A DNA stretch of 64,000 nt from Caenorhabditis remanei (GCF_010183535.1 NC_071330.1:2957717-3021716); one strand, 5' to 3'. Shown: positions 32,501 to 41,099, counted from the stretch's first letter. Translations and numbers: made by a program. The notes: generated by a model not told the origin, from the letters alone.

Positions 32501-35344
32501 TCGAATTCAACTTTTTTCGAAACTTTCTCCAAAATTTCAACGGAATTGCTTGTTTTTTTCCCCAGTTTCTATGCAAAAACTCGTTTTTTCACAAGTTTTC
32601 TTTTGAAATTGACAATTTTATCGATTTCTGACGATTTTTGAGCTAAAAATTTCAGAATTCGTGTTTGTATTAGAAACAATCACTGTTTCTCTTCAAATTT
32701 GGGTTCTTTTGATTGAATTTTCAGAGTTTCAACGATTTTTCACATTGAAAAAAGGAAAATCGTGTTTAAAAAAGAGTGATGCTGAAATTTGGCTTTTTCC
32801 ACTCGAATCTTTCACAAAAATAACCGATTTTCAGTGATTTTTTAATTTTTTTTGACAACAACCTGAATTTCAAGCACTTTTTCAGTTTTCACTGGTTTCT
32901 GACCAAAAATTGCCGAAAAACTCGCTGTTTTCGAAATATTTCCTTCACTTAACGTCAATTTTTCGCTTAATCTCACCAAAATTCTTGAAAATCAATTTTT
33001 CTCGCCAAAAAACGACATTTTTCTCGATTCTTTCGTAATTTTCCTGGTCGTCGCCGCTTCTCCTCTAAACATTTCGAAACCAAGTGACTCATCTACTAAT
33101 ATTTTCTCCTCTAAATTCACTTTTGCTAATCGAACTTCATTTTCTTCATCTGCCATTCTATTTTTTCTTCGTCTTATTTTTTTCTTTCTTCCCACCACCT
33201 TGAGTAAACACTTTCTCCCTTCTACCACCACCACCGGCCATCGTCGTTTTCGTTTTGACACAGAATGAAAAAAAAAACACTTTTTGGCGGTAATTTTGTG
33301 TTAAACCGTCCGCACTTTTTTCGCTCGTTTTCACTTCCTTCCCATCCCCATTTTTCAAAAACTTTGATATTTTTTGGTCGTATTTTAAGGTTAATGTGAA
33401 AAATAATGGGAGAGGAAAGTAGGCATTCCGGGAGAAAAAAATGGACCGGTTTTTGAAAATTTAGGAGGTGTTTTTTTGTCAGAAAAGAGGAAAGTTAGTT
33501 CATTTTTCATTGGAATTTTTTGACAGATGCCTGACTATTCTTCCGTTTTCGCCATAAATCTCAATGTAGAACCCACCATCTCATGGCCCCCAAATGGCCT
33601 TACATGATTAGAGGGTATCTCATATAGTGGGTGGTCATATTACCCCTGTAGTGACCGACGGAAAATGTCCCAATGGATAGCAAAAAAATTAATAAGCACC
33701 GAGAGAGAAGGACATCTGGTGTTCCTCCTCTATTTATTTCCTTCATTCTATCTCTCGCCGCTTTTCGTTCGTGTAATTAGCTTGAGAACCTCTTCCACTA
33801 GGATTAGTGCGGAAGAGAGAGGCGTTTTTGGGTAGAAATTATGGATATTGATAAATTGTCTAATTAAGTTTAGTTTTTTTCCAGCTTTTTTTAATAGAAA
33901 ATTGCTTAAAATTCAAGACTAGAGTTTGGTAGCAAGTTACTGAAGTGTCTAGACACGGGGTCTGGGAGTGAATACTAGAATCAACCGCGCTCCGCTGAAA
34001 TCAGCGAAAATCTAAGCGCGATATTCAAAATAAATGTTTTATTTAAAAAAAACTATTTTTAATAGAATTGGTCTCGAAAAGACGCGAGACAATCGAAAAA
34101 ACTGACCAAAAATGCGGGAAAACTGGTATAAACCGGCTCAAAAGGTGTTCAATTAAGCTGCGTATCAAAATGCAATGCTTAATTGAAAAAATTTTATTTT
34201 GAATTTGCCGCCAATGTCTAGTGGAGCGCGTTCGTTCGATTTCAGTACTCACCCCCAGACCCCGTGTCTAGATCGTATTGAAGTTTTCGGTTTCTCACGA
34301 ATTCTAGACAACACTAAACCGTGCATTTCCCTCTTCTTCCCTACCATTACTCTTCGGGTCATCACACCATCATCGCCGCCATCATCATCATCGTGTTCGT
34401 TTCTAGATGAATCATCCATGTTTATATATAAAAATTTTACACACACACGCTTAGACGGAGACCCACTCTTTTCGTATATTTTCTTGAAGGAGCACATTTT
34501 GTCTCTCACTCTGATATTGAGTCACAATGTATCGTTTTTGTGGCACACGAACTTTCACGAATCGTTTCTTCTAGTTGAATCAAATATTTAACCATCTAGA
34601 ATCAGTTTTTCACACCCTCTTGTGGGCAGAGCAATGAAAACGAGAAGATATGAGAGGGGCGGTCAGTATATTATAAAGTTCCCCTAGTTTCATGTGGACA
34701 TTGTATCGAATTACTAGGAGGATCGAGTTCTTCACTTCGCCTTGTTTCCCTCCTTCCCTCCCGCTATGAATTTTTGATTTTATGCTAATTTTTTGCGGCG
34801 GCGCTGATGGTGGTGGTGGTAGAATGGTCTTTTCAATGACTAATTCCTGTGGCGGAAATATGGTTTTAAGTTAGCAAGCTAGTCAAGTGGATAGCGGGGA
34901 GATTTCTGATGACTTTTTGAATGAGATTTTCTCAGAAAAGTCTCTGAAACCCCTCAATTTTGAGACTGATCCTCGAATCGATCTTCTGCCATTTCCAATT
35001 CCAGCTATCAGTTAACACCCCCACATACTTACACACAACAAAATTTCAATATCATTTTAATGTTATCACTACATATGACACCTGCCTCCCATCACCTGTA
35101 GGAAGTGGACATTCTCTTCTCTCTCTCTCTCACTGTTTACTTTCTCTGTCTTTTTGGTGGCGGGCAGCAGTCGAAACGCGGTGTGCTCTTTCTCTCTCTC
35201 TCCATATTTTTCGTTTTTTTTTACTCACGAGCATGCAATACTGTGTTCGTGGCAAATGCACTGTCGAGGACATGTTGTTAGGGAGATGGTTGATTGAAGG
35301 TGTACGCAGAATAGGAGGAGAAGAAGAAGGAGTTGAGAAGTCAT
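5550..35344 (-). CDS. Leucine-rich-repeat secreted or surface protein, nine exons, 806 aa
   Basis: Exons in transcription order: 35344-35229, 30658-30571, 29999-29933, 29882-29812, 23593-23532, 23482-23114, 8161-8053, 7998-7534, 6623-5550. All junctions have GT/AG and matching phase, totalling 2421 nt. Residues 1-22 are a leucine-rich signal peptide. Cysteines 25, 29, 31 and 38 form a classic LRR N-terminal cap. Residues 60-450 hold degenerate repeats of about 24 residues with an AF..L..I..L.F..S.I..I pattern. Cysteines 491, 496, 520 and 528 resemble a C-terminal cap. A second, less regular repeat domain follows, and the last 24 residues are hydrophobic, so membrane or GPI anchoring is likely. 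An acceptor with CAAG lies just before the ATG, a likely spliced-leader site. Function is unknown. The exon 6 to exon 7 join crosses 15 kb of F-box genes and rests on phase and repeat continuity, so annotators may split this into two genes. Confidence 0.72.
7113..7386. repeat. Foldback MITE in LRR-gene intron (TTAGC ends, TA-flanked)
   Basis: Long arms of about 110 bases pair almost perfectly. The left arm contains TTACAACTGCGCTCCACCGC and GAGAGACGCAGAG; the right arm carries their inverses. The ends TTAGCAG and CTGCTAA sit between TA dinucleotides. It lies between exon 9 and exon 8 of the LRR gene. Related short copies occur near 27794, 30045, 51289 and 53918. Confidence 0.8.
8879..10218 (+). 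CDS. F-box/FBA_2-type protein A1 (fbxb-like), 325 aa
   Basis: Exons 8879-8958 and 9321-10218. Exon 1 encodes the start of the F-box, M-E-P then LFRLPEKVILEVIKN, and the phase-2 junction TT|G gives Leu before FEFSLIS. F-boxes bind SKP1 in SCF ubiquitin ligases. Residues around 220-265 carry DDVSLDDMLLVNSKRV, QFIRFLKHWIRGSNPRL and the rest of a C-terminal domain typical of the nematode FBA_2 group, expected to bind the substrate. The intron holds a (TA)n tract near 9250. The protein ends FETFISVCFYVLY, an unusually hydrophobic tail compared with A2 and A3. Substrate unknown. Close relative of B1 at 15462, which is frameshifted near its end. Confidence 0.88.
10269..10348. repeat. Short perfect hairpin just downstream of F-box gene A1
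   Basis: The sequence CATCGCGAGGCGT on the left pairs with ACGCCTCGCGATG on the right around a 45-base loop that also contains AAAGTC/GACTT pairing. It lies 50 bases after the A1 stop codon and is probably inside the 3' untranslated region. Copies follow B1 (16872-16950) and, in a longer form, B4 (21958-22200). Confidence 0.75.
10883..11935 (+). CDS. F-box/FBA_2-type protein A2, 324 aa
   Basis: Exons 10883-10962 and 11041-11935, with a 78-base intron. The F-box begins M-E-P-T then FPLFRLPENAILEVIKYLAI. The C-terminal domain shows DDVSLDDMLLVNSKRVELY, QFNRFLKHWIRGSNPRL and a final RRKDGTTAVIGV before the stop. The start was chosen because every family member begins with the same MEP context, GTTTCGAATGGAGCC. 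The whole gene and its upstream DNA are indistinguishable by eye from B2 at 17485-18537, implying a very recent duplication or gene conversion. Expected role: substrate receptor of an SCF ubiquitin ligase. Confidence 0.9.
12223..13448 (+). CDS. F-box/FBA_2-type protein A3, 322 aa
   Basis: Exons 12223-12302 and 12560-13448. The F-box starts M-E-P-T then FPLLRLPENVILEVIKNMAI. The C-terminal half carries DDVSLDDMLLANSKRVELY and FLKHWIRGSNPRLERMSL, and ends DILNVRFMVLH. Intact frame. It is the uninterrupted counterpart of B3 (18830-20109), whose last exon carries a transposon; the site in A3 is the empty site, GATGGTACAACTGCAGTG near 13374. A poly-C run at 12178-12188 lies just upstream. Expected SCF substrate receptor, target unknown. 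Confidence 0.9.
13791..14570 (+). pseudogene. F-box gene A4, internal deletion and premature stop (197 codons)
   Basis: Exons 13791-13870 and 14057-14570. The F-box (LFRLPENVIIEVIKN) and the first part of the second domain are normal up to EACEVQKFFIQN, where TGA ends the frame at 14570. Compared with the paralogues, the following segment containing DDVSLDD and FLKHWIRGSNPRL is missing. Sequence homologous to the C-terminus, EMSEESKKEIRQKHGI through YVCFYVLY, resumes at once in another frame and runs to about 14733. The deletion removes roughly the central half of the FBA_2-type domain, so substrate binding is probably lost, although a short F-box-bearing protein could still be made. Confidence 0.8.
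14571..14733 (+). pseudogene. Out-of-frame C-terminal remnant of F-box gene A4
   Basis: This stretch translates in a shifted frame to EMSEESKKEIRQKHGIS, then RREEGTTAVIATKN and YVCFYVLY followed by TAA. These are the conserved last residues of the family. It directly follows the deletion junction in A4. Confidence 0.75.
15462..16724 (+). CDS. F-box/FBA_2-type protein B1, C-terminally truncated by frameshift (292 aa)
   Basis: Exons 15462-15541 and 15926-16724. Nearly identical to A1 through KEIRQKHGI, then a small indel gives a TGA at 16722-16724. The lost tail is still readable in the shifted frame, VQIRRNDGTTAVIA and then YVCFYVLY, ending near 16820. The F-box, DDVSLDDMLLVNSERVELS and FLKHWIRGSNPRL are all intact, so a shortened protein lacking about 35 residues could still work. 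It is either a mild truncation or an early pseudogene. The intron carries a long (TA)n tract near 15855. Confidence 0.78.
16872..16950. repeat. Short hairpin downstream of F-box gene B1
   Basis: CATCGCGAGGCGTAAAG on the left pairs with CTTCACGCCTCGCGATG on the right, as after A1. The copy lies 148 bases past the premature stop and about 50 bases past the original stop position. Confidence 0.75.
17485..18537 (+). CDS. F-box/FBA_2-type protein B2, 324 aa, identical to A2
   Basis: Exons 17485-17564 and 17643-18537. I see no difference from A2 in exons or intron, or in the roughly 450 bases upstream; the constant offset is 6602 bases. The F-box reads FPLFRLPENAILEVIKYLAI and the C-terminal domain keeps DDVSLDDMLLVNSKRVELY. 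Identity stops near the poly-C run at about 18778. Because neighbouring paralogue pairs differ, this looks like a gene-conversion tract. Expected SCF substrate receptor. Confidence 0.9.
18830..20109 (+). CDS. F-box/FBA_2-type protein B3 with transposon-derived C-terminus (343 aa)
   Basis: Exons 18830-18909 and 19158-20109. F-box FPLLRLPENIVLDVIKNMAI, then the FBA_2-type domain with DDVSLDDMLLANSKRVELY and FLKHWICGSNPRL (Cys where paralogues have Arg). At 19989 a 379-base foldback element enters the last exon after RRKDGTT. The frame runs on into it for about 40 residues (ILANRAETGRHGPARNS and onward) to TGA at 20107-20109. The normal tail, AVIGTNDSGDIL then RFMVLH, lies beyond the element at 20371-20438. 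The core domains remain complete, so the chimeric protein may be functional or may be destabilised. Confidence 0.82.
19989..20367. mobile_element. hAT-like MITE inserted in F-box gene B3, 8-bp target duplication
   Basis: The ends read CATACTTGCAAACCGGGCCG and its exact inverse, and arms of about 165 bases pair nearly throughout, forming one long hairpin rich in CGGGCC. The flanks are the direct repeat GGTACAAC (19981-19988 and 20368-20375), present once in paralogue A3. An 8-bp duplication fits the hAT superfamily. No transposase is present. The near-perfect arms and intact target duplication indicate a young insertion. Confidence 0.9.
20788..21939 (+). CDS. F-box/FBA_2-type protein B4, 321 aa
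   Basis: Exons 20788-20867 and 21054-21939. The F-box reads LFRLTENVIIEVIKN, with Thr replacing the usual Pro of the LP pair. The second domain carries DDVSLDDMLLVNSERVTF and FLKHWIRGSNPRLQYMNL and ends FETFISVRFYVLY. It is the intact counterpart of A4. Its N-terminal part matches A4 (NQPITAYLPYERRTVRSS) while the next segment matches A2 (NKPPNVVIWDGNERFEM), a mosaic consistent with conversion between family members. Whether the Pro to Thr change weakens SKP1 binding cannot be judged from sequence. Confidence 0.88.
21958..22200. repeat. Longer hairpin element downstream of F-box gene B4
   Basis: The left end CATCAGAGCGAGGCGTAAG and right end TTAACGCCTCGCGATG correspond to the short hairpins after A1 and B1, but about 200 internal bases are kept here. 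This suggests the short forms are internal deletions of this element. Confidence 0.65.
22464..22853 (+). CDS. Uncharacterised highly basic open frame, 129 codons
   Basis: The frame runs from an ATG to TGA with a strongly basic, helical composition in its first 80 residues (RRAARRAVRKERQEIKRR, KAKDRHWLKFRELKYKF), which could form a coiled coil. I recognise no family. There is no obvious splice partner or promoter, and it lies in the 3' part of the large LRR intron. It could be a remnant exon of a lost gene or chance. Confidence 0.25.
   Translation: MAAELREQWESDRRAARRAVRKERQEIKRRIRSQKKKWEMVQEERQIARKRKMMSQRKARKLYRRKMKKAKDRHWLKFRELKYKFVFRTRVIMRPPILCVSPGIYRVWSLLLTLETFFKARNKKRKCST
23757..24135. 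repeat. GGAAGTC minisatellite
   Basis: Repeats of GGAAGTC, often as CCGGAAGTCGGAAGTCGGAA, occur in two clusters (23757-23855 and 24015-24135) separated by about 150 bases of unrelated sequence. It lies inside an LRR-gene intron. Confidence 0.8.
25029..25314. repeat. Foldback element, ACAAGGGAACCTCAAGAGG ends
   Basis: The left arm starts ACAAGGGAACCTCAAGAGG and the right arm ends CCTCTTGAGGTTCCCTTGT. The arms of about 100 bases pair with scattered mismatches, including CATATCCCAAAT on the left and its inverse ATTTGGGATATG on the right. A lone end, AGGTTCCCTTGT, recurs at about 26808. Confidence 0.8.
26540..26606 (-). other. TRNA-derived fragment with A and B box
   Basis: Read on the minus strand, TGGCGCAGGTGGTTAGAGC matches an internal A box and GGTTCGACCC matches a B box, about 30 bases apart. 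The acceptor stem does not pair and no convincing anticodon arm is seen, so this is a tRNA pseudogene or the head of a SINE-like repeat, not a working tRNA. Confidence 0.5.
27096..27388. mobile_element. hAT-like MITE nested in composite repeat, 8-bp target duplication
   Basis: The ends GGTGCACTCTCGTTACCAAA and its inverse are flanked by the direct repeat CAATTCAC (27088-27095 and 27389-27396). The uninterrupted host sequence is visible in the sibling repeats at 26290 and 26935. The left arm carries an extra tandem copy of its first 35 bases. No transposase. Confidence 0.85.
27794..27936. repeat. TTAGC-family MITE
   Basis: Contains ACAACCGCGCTCTACCGAAAC on the left and GTGGAGCGCAGTTGTAAGAA on the right with TAATAGC and GAGCTAATA ends, matching the family listed at 7113. 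Confidence 0.65.
28123..28500. repeat. Foldback element, CTAGGGAAGG ends
   Basis: The arms of about 130 bases pair: ACTAGGGAAGGCCTCCAGGT on the left against its inverse ending CCTTCCCTAGT, with TTTTTGCCCTCGAGG and CGAGAAAAACG further in. The loop contains NNTTATTGGCC-type repeats and CACGTCGTAA. Related copies lie at 54660-55013 and 63583-63767. Confidence 0.8.
30045..30187. repeat. TTAGC-family MITE next to LRR exon 3
   Basis: ACAATTGCGCTCCACCGAAA and its inverse GGTAGAGCGCGGTTGTAAT, with TATTAGC and GCTTATA ends. It lies 45 bases upstream of the splice acceptor of LRR exon 3, within the intron. Confidence 0.65.
30187..30520. repeat. Nested GCGCTCTATTGAGAAT hairpins
   Basis: GCGCGCTCTATTGAGAATAA and its inverse TTCTCAATAGAGCGCGCTTG alternate four or more times, so several overlapping hairpins are possible. 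It is close upstream of the 30571-30658 exon donor, in the intron between LRR exons 2 and 3. Confidence 0.65.
30659..35228. other. First intron of the LRR gene, 4.6 kb, T-rich
   Basis: Between the signal-peptide exon and exon 2. Holds GA/CT tracts, repeated phrases such as GAGGGACTAACTTTTC (30960-31460), a GC-richer patch at 31920-32090 and long T-rich runs at 32110-33400. Open frames here are low-complexity and none has supporting splice signals. A promoter for an internal transcript near 31920 is possible but unproven. Confidence 0.5.
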
Positions 35345-35350
35345 CTTGCT
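35345..35350 (-). promoter_or_regulatory. Likely trans-splice acceptor of the LRR gene
   Basis: Minus strand ATTTTCAG followed by CAAG and then ATG. A consensus acceptor four bases before a start codon with no visible upstream coding exon is typical of spliced-leader addition in nematodes. Confidence 0.5.
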
Positions 35351-38300
35351 GAAAATAGGTAGAAAATTAGTGAGAATAGAAATTCTGAGAGAAAGTTCGC
35401 TTGTTGCAAAACTTTTGGTTCAATTTATTGGTATCGAATAGGCCAGAGCAGAATCTGAGCCACCAGGTTGCCATGTAATATCCGAGGTCTCTGATACGTT
35501 AACGGTGTTCAGAATTCAGATAAATGGATGACCGTCAAATCATGACTGACTGATGAGCCAATCTGGTAGATCATAGAAAACTTTATACGCTTCTTCTAAA
35601 CAATGCCAGAACTTGAGGATACTGTAGGTATTCAGCCGCTCCAGCTTCGGAATTATGAACTGGTCGAAATTTCATAGATCCCTTCACCTCTCCCCAAGTT
35701 TGGTGCTTGATCTCAATATCAACTCCCCTCTGAGCATTAAACCAAGATCTTGATATCCCAATCACACGCGGCACTGTCCATTTGTCCTTTCCTTCCGGCA
35801 CAGCGGCTCACTCTTATTTTTTCCGGCAGCCAGATCAGTTTGCGTGATTGATTACACTTCCTTCCACTCTCTCTCTCTCTCTCGATGTCCTTTTTTCCGT
35901 CTCTGTACCGATCCACCTGCGTCTCCGAACCCTATCGTAATCCCTAGTCGATTTCTCACCGTGTTTGAACAGGAGAGAAACATCACTACCGGGCAGAATA
36001 TAGAGGGAGAGAGGTAGAAAGAGAGAGAGAGAGAGGGAATAGTCGAAAGAGACTGTGTGTAACTCTAGCCTAATCAAACGGGCCAATGCACACTCTCACT
36101 TACATTCACTCACTTATGTGTACGCCCAAATTTGTGTTTCGTTTTTTTTATTGTTCACGGATTTGGGCTTTTTTCGCGGTTTTTTTGAAACGGACGGTGT
36201 TCGTATTTTCAAATTTTCATGGTTGTCATGGAGTTGATAGACCTGACTATATCCTAATTCTGAAAACCTTGATCCTATCACTAGGGATCTTACAGTATGT
36301 CCCTGATTTGGTTAAGTAGATAAACTTGATTTTCAGCCCAACTCACTTTTATCAACCAATTTCTGCAACAGATTGCTTCGAATCGCTCTTCCGCATAGCA
36401 CGTTTCTGAAAACAAGACTCATTTTCTCATTAGTTGTACTACTCGCAAAAATAATTTCGAACAAAAAAGAAATTCGGGCGGAAACGAGATGAGGGGAGGT
36501 CTCTATTTATATTGGGTTGTAGGGTAGACACGAAAGAGGGACTCGTCTAATCTCTAATTTGTGAAATGAAACGGATATATCTAGAGCTGGAGGGAGAGTT
36601 GAAGAAGAGATGAACAATAACGTTATTTTTTCTTCCTTTCCTTTTTTGCCCCTTCTCATTCTCCATGGCGAACAAAACATTTTATGGGTCTCCTCCTTGT
36701 CTGAGCATACACCTTCTCTTCCACGTTTTTTTTGCTATTTTTCAACCTATTGGGAGAGAAGCGAAGGCCTTGTTGCATGCGAAATGAGAAGTAAAAGTGT
36801 TGAGTGGGAAAGACGAAAAAATTTTGAAGAAGTCACCCGTGACGACAAAAGTAGACAACTATCGGAATGAATGGGGCGGGAGGGTTTCTAAGTAGAAGCC
36901 CTACCGTCGGGGGTAGAAGATCTCGTTAACTCGTTGCGTGTGTGCTCCCATTCATGAAAATGTGCTTCAAGTACCGGACTAAGTAGTTCATCTAATTTCG
37001 GGAGCCGTCCTCCTCCTTCTTTTCGTGTTGACCTCTTCTCGCCGTTTTCCTCAAGTTTTGAAAGATGAGGTGACGAAGGAGCAAAAGTTGTGTGTGTCAA
37101 ATGTGTATGCAAGAGGTTGCGTAATGCACTTTGTCCATCTCCCTCACTCCTTTTATTCTCTCCCACTCGGACGTTTCCTTTCCAAGGAGTTTTGATTAGG
37201 AGAACGACGGAACGAACGTCAGAGTTGAAGTGGTTTGACAGATATGGGGAAAGAATGAGGGATTCAGATCCAGCAATCTGGAAATCTAGATGGCAGTTGG
37301 AATTATGGAATCTGAAAAATTCTGCAATGTTAGGGAGCAACAGAATGATCGGAATTCAGAAATCGAGAAAGATCTATACCAATGTCCGCCTCGTAGAGCA
37401 GCTTCAGATGAGCATACCATCTCTAATTCATCCGTATAGTCTGGATTCAGCAGCACAGAGAACGGTTCCAGTTCGAAAAACCTGAACAAGTTCCCATCAG
37501 AAGTCTAGAGAATCTGATGCGAAGACGACGTCTGTTAAATCAAAATCTTTCCATTACAGTCGATTTGAAATACGTATCTCCCGATTTTGGCCTAAAACGC
37601 ATAGTGCTATTAGTAAAATCGTCATGAATTCATTGCTCCTGAAATAGGTGTAAATTCATGTGTTCGTTTGCGCAGCTTTTATGTTTTCAGCTCCCCGCGG
37701 TCCTATTTTTGTAGACCGCTATCTCTATCTAGATTCGCAATTCATAAATTCCCATAGACTATATTCAATTTATATGGTAGGCATTGTCTGCTGTCGGCTC
37801 TTTGTACTGGTACCTACCAATCAATTCCATTAGTGATTTATTGCCTACTCATTCAGTCCTTTTTCCATTACACAGAATCGATTTACTTGAGGTTGGCACG
37901 CTGATAAACAACAAAACCATTCAAACAGTTTGTTTTCAGTTTTGCCGTCACTTTTCATTTCTGATACGAGCGTTAGTCACATATTAGTGATGCTCCGCCT
38001 CCTAGCCTTTTTTCCTCTCTAATGACTCATCAGAATCATTTGAAAATAAGAAGGAGAAGAAGAAACAAAACGATTGTCGATGTCTTCCCCACACCAGTCA
38101 AGTATCTTTATAAAATATACCAAAACCACTTGATGAATGTGTAGTTTTTCTCTTCATTTCGTTTTCCGGTTCTCTTATTGGTAACACAAAACGTCAATTA
38201 GTTTACCTATATTTGACACGATTCCTCTTCTTTTTGGGTGTCTGCGTTCTCTCTTGTAATAATTGGTTTATCAGTTATCATCACATTTGTCATCAGGTTA

Positions 38301-41097
38301 TCAGTAACGCCACGTTGTCTCTCTCTTGTCAAGTTTTTTTCTTTTTCTGGCAGATTTTTTAGTGGAAAATCCGAGACCTGTAAGCCCTAAACTCCCGAAA
38401 AAGACGAAGTCTGTAGGGTCCGTAACGGCCACTTTTCAATTACATGACGTTTTACATTATAGGCCTCTGGATAGTTATCTTGTCGCACCATATGGCACCT
38501 CTCAATCCCTCTCCTCCTCCTCCTGCTTATTTTCAATTGAATTCACAATTGTTTTGCTGACTGACTTAGCAGAAAACGAGGTTGCAGGACACAATGACTA
38601 AATTGGGTTGCTCTCTTTCCTCCATGTATTCTCTCCGTCTCTCTCCTCCCTCGTTTTCGCGGATTCATTAGTCCTTAAGAGAGGCGTTCGCTCGAGTAGA
38701 GAGAGAGAGAGAGCAGAAAGGAAAAGCTTATTGTGTTTGGTAGAGCACCAACCAAGACCACCAGAAGGGCGAATTAGATCTGAAGGAGGAGGAGGAGGAA
38801 GAAGACGTCCGTCTAGTTAAGCTATGTGCAATTTATATGCGCAACGACGAGGCAAGCTTCTGGTCCCCCCATTTGCACCCTTGTTGTTGTTGTCCAATGG
38901 TTTGGTCAGTTTGGTTTGGAGCTGCTGGTCAGTCAGTCAGTTATCCCTCCGCCTCCCACATTTGGCTTAAGCCTTCCCTCCCGCCCATTGCTCATCTTTC
39001 CATTTTCTTCCGGTTGTTTCGATGGAGAATTTGAAACCAAAGCACCGCACCGATGTCTCCTAATTTCCCTAATTTCAACCGATTTCCTGGTCTTTTGTGG
39101 TCCTCCTTAAGTTCATGTTCGTAAAGCAAAGATTCGAGAGGAGCCGCCTCTTTTCTTGGCTCATTTCGAATGCATATGAATGAATGGGACTACTCTGGAG
39201 GAGGGGGTATATCAAGATTTTTTGATGAATCGTGTCTTTCCCCGTCTTCTGAAGCGAGTAGTCTTGAAGTGTAGTGGTGTCAAAAGTGAGTAATGGCTGG
39301 TAGTATTTGGTCCCCTTTGCGGTTGCAGCGTGTACTTTTATTTGCGAAAATTTGCTATTCTATAGTTTTGATCTCCTAGGTTTTTGACCTACACAGTTTT
39401 ATTCCCGCTTTTTTCATTCCAATTGTTGGTCCTCTCTTGTTGGAGTAACTCCAATGCATTATGCTTTCTCTCTGTCTCTACACCTGCGTCTCGCAATCTC
39501 TCGTCTCTCCCTCCACTTTCGAAATCCATTCTTCCGTTTTTTTTTGTGTCCCGTTTCCTCCTCCCCATCCTCCGTTGCTTTTTTCATTCTCAGTTTTAGT
39601 TTTCTCCTCTGCTGGATTTTTCCCCTCCAACCGATTTTTGATCTGATCACAAGCAGATGTGATTTGTTGTAGTATTAAAATCGAATGGATCGGTGTGGTC
39701 CCCGTGTGCAAAAAAAAAATGCGGCGGCCGGCGTTATGAAGAGCGCTCGTTTGTGTGGAATTTGTGGACCCTCATTTTATTGAATTATACATTTTTCCGC
39801 TAGTCGAAATCTCTCTTGGTCCGTTTTTCTAGTGCATGTTTGAGCAAAATGCGAGCGGATTTGATTGCATTTATAAGAAGCTCACTCGGAGCCATTTGGT
39901 ATCGGCTCGGCCACGTTCTGGAGCTTTTGGAAAATTGGAAAATTCCGATTCCGTCGATTGATCATGCTGAATTGTTTGTATTCTGATATTCGCTGAAATC
40001 AGAAATTTCAAAATTTTGTTATTGTAATGCTTCGAAAAACACGAGGTTTCTTTGTCTTCGGCTATGCTGAATCACGATTGGGCGTTTCCTGAAACGATCG
40101 ATGATCGCCTAGAATACGAAGTCTCCGCCCATTTCCTCGATTTTAGCTTCTCTATTTCTTCACTTTCATTCGTCTCTAACATTATCTGTTCGTTGGATTT
40201 TTCGACGGGAAATATTATTTTCTGAAAAAATTAAATCAGTGTTTCCGTACTGAAATCAGCTCATCTTCGTTTATTTCAATGATTTCCTTTAAATTTCAAG
40301 CACCGCCCCTTTAGTTTTCACAATTTCGGCATTAAAAAACGCGTTTCTGATGACGAACTGATTTTTTTTTTCGAAAAACTGTGTTTTTCCTAATTTTTCC
40401 CTCTGAATAGCTCATAATTCGAAATATCTCGAACTGATCTTTGATGTGCTGTTCCGAAAACATTACCATTAGGAAAGCTCCGCCTACTCCTCCGAAAATA
40501 TCGGATCACTCGATTACTCATGTTGTATTGTTTGTATTTTGGAATTCACTGAAATTCCGAAATTTCAACATTTTGTTATTGTAATGCTTGCAAAAACACG
40601 AGACCTCCTAGTCTTGGGCGGATCCTGAGACGATCAGCAGCTGATCGATGATCGCCTGAGAAGGCTCCGCCCACTTCAACTGTTTCAGCTTCTCTATTTC
40701 TCCTCTCTCTAACAATTTCTGTTTTTTGGATTGTCAGTTTTCATTTTTCGTGCGGTTCGTGTCGGTGGTGCCGCAATGAGATCATTTAATATTCCATCGG
40801 TCCATGGTGAATTGGCTTGAAGTATTTCAGCGATTATATCGATACTACTAGAAACGATAAGAAATACAAATAAAATCATTTTTCGAGCTCAACGAGCCAA
40901 GAATTTCAATTCCTTCGCGGATAACTTTAGAAATTTTTAAAAATAAATGAATTTTTCGATTCCTATTAAAGGAACATTCCCACAAGAAAAGCTCCACCTA
41001 CTCCCACTTCCTCGGTCTCTTTATCTCTCGCTCTCTTCTCCGTGTAATTATTTTTCTTCGTTTTATTATCAATTCCATCAAAATCAATCTTTATTCC
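35351..41097. other. Divergent intergenic region between the LRR gene and pod-1
   Basis: 5.7 kb with no supported exon. It is rich in CTCTCT/GAGAGA tracts (35112-35205, 35865-36035, 38695-38715) common in nematode promoters and probably holds control elements for both divergent genes, perhaps also untranslated 5' exons of pod-1. Two frames are mildly protein-like (minus 35583-35801; plus 37090-37485) but lack splice context. Two similar 180-base segments occur at 39960-40140 and 40510-40690. Confidence 0.5.
39960..40690. repeat. Pair of diverged direct repeats upstream of pod-1
   Basis: CATGCTGAATTGTTTGTATT at 39963 and CATGTTGTATTGTTTGTATT at 40517 begin two related segments. Both continue with TTTTGTTATTGTAATGCTT, AAAACACGAG, GATCGATGATCGCCT and CTCCGCCCA, about 555 bases apart. 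The conserved parts may be control elements or just an old local duplication. Confidence 0.65.
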
Positions 41098-41099
41098 AG
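41098..41099 (+). promoter_or_regulatory. Splice or trans-splice acceptor before the pod-1 start
   Basis: TTTATTCCAG lies 16 bases before the ATG. It is either the acceptor of an untranslated upstream exon or a spliced-leader site. Confidence 0.5.

Noticed and set aside
32103..33358. Long Phe/Ser-rich plus frames and Lys-rich minus frames
   Set aside because: T-rich, A-rich low-complexity sequence in LRR intron 1 keeps these frames open; no splice or start signals support them.
35583..35801. Minus-strand frame of 72 codons upstream of the LRR gene
   Set aside because: The composition is somewhat protein-like, but the LRR start with its signal peptide and acceptor is complete without it, and no in-phase donor joins the two.
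38608..39711. Several overlapping open frames on both strands
   Set aside because: CT-rich promoter-like sequence; the frames are low-complexity and mutually overlapping.
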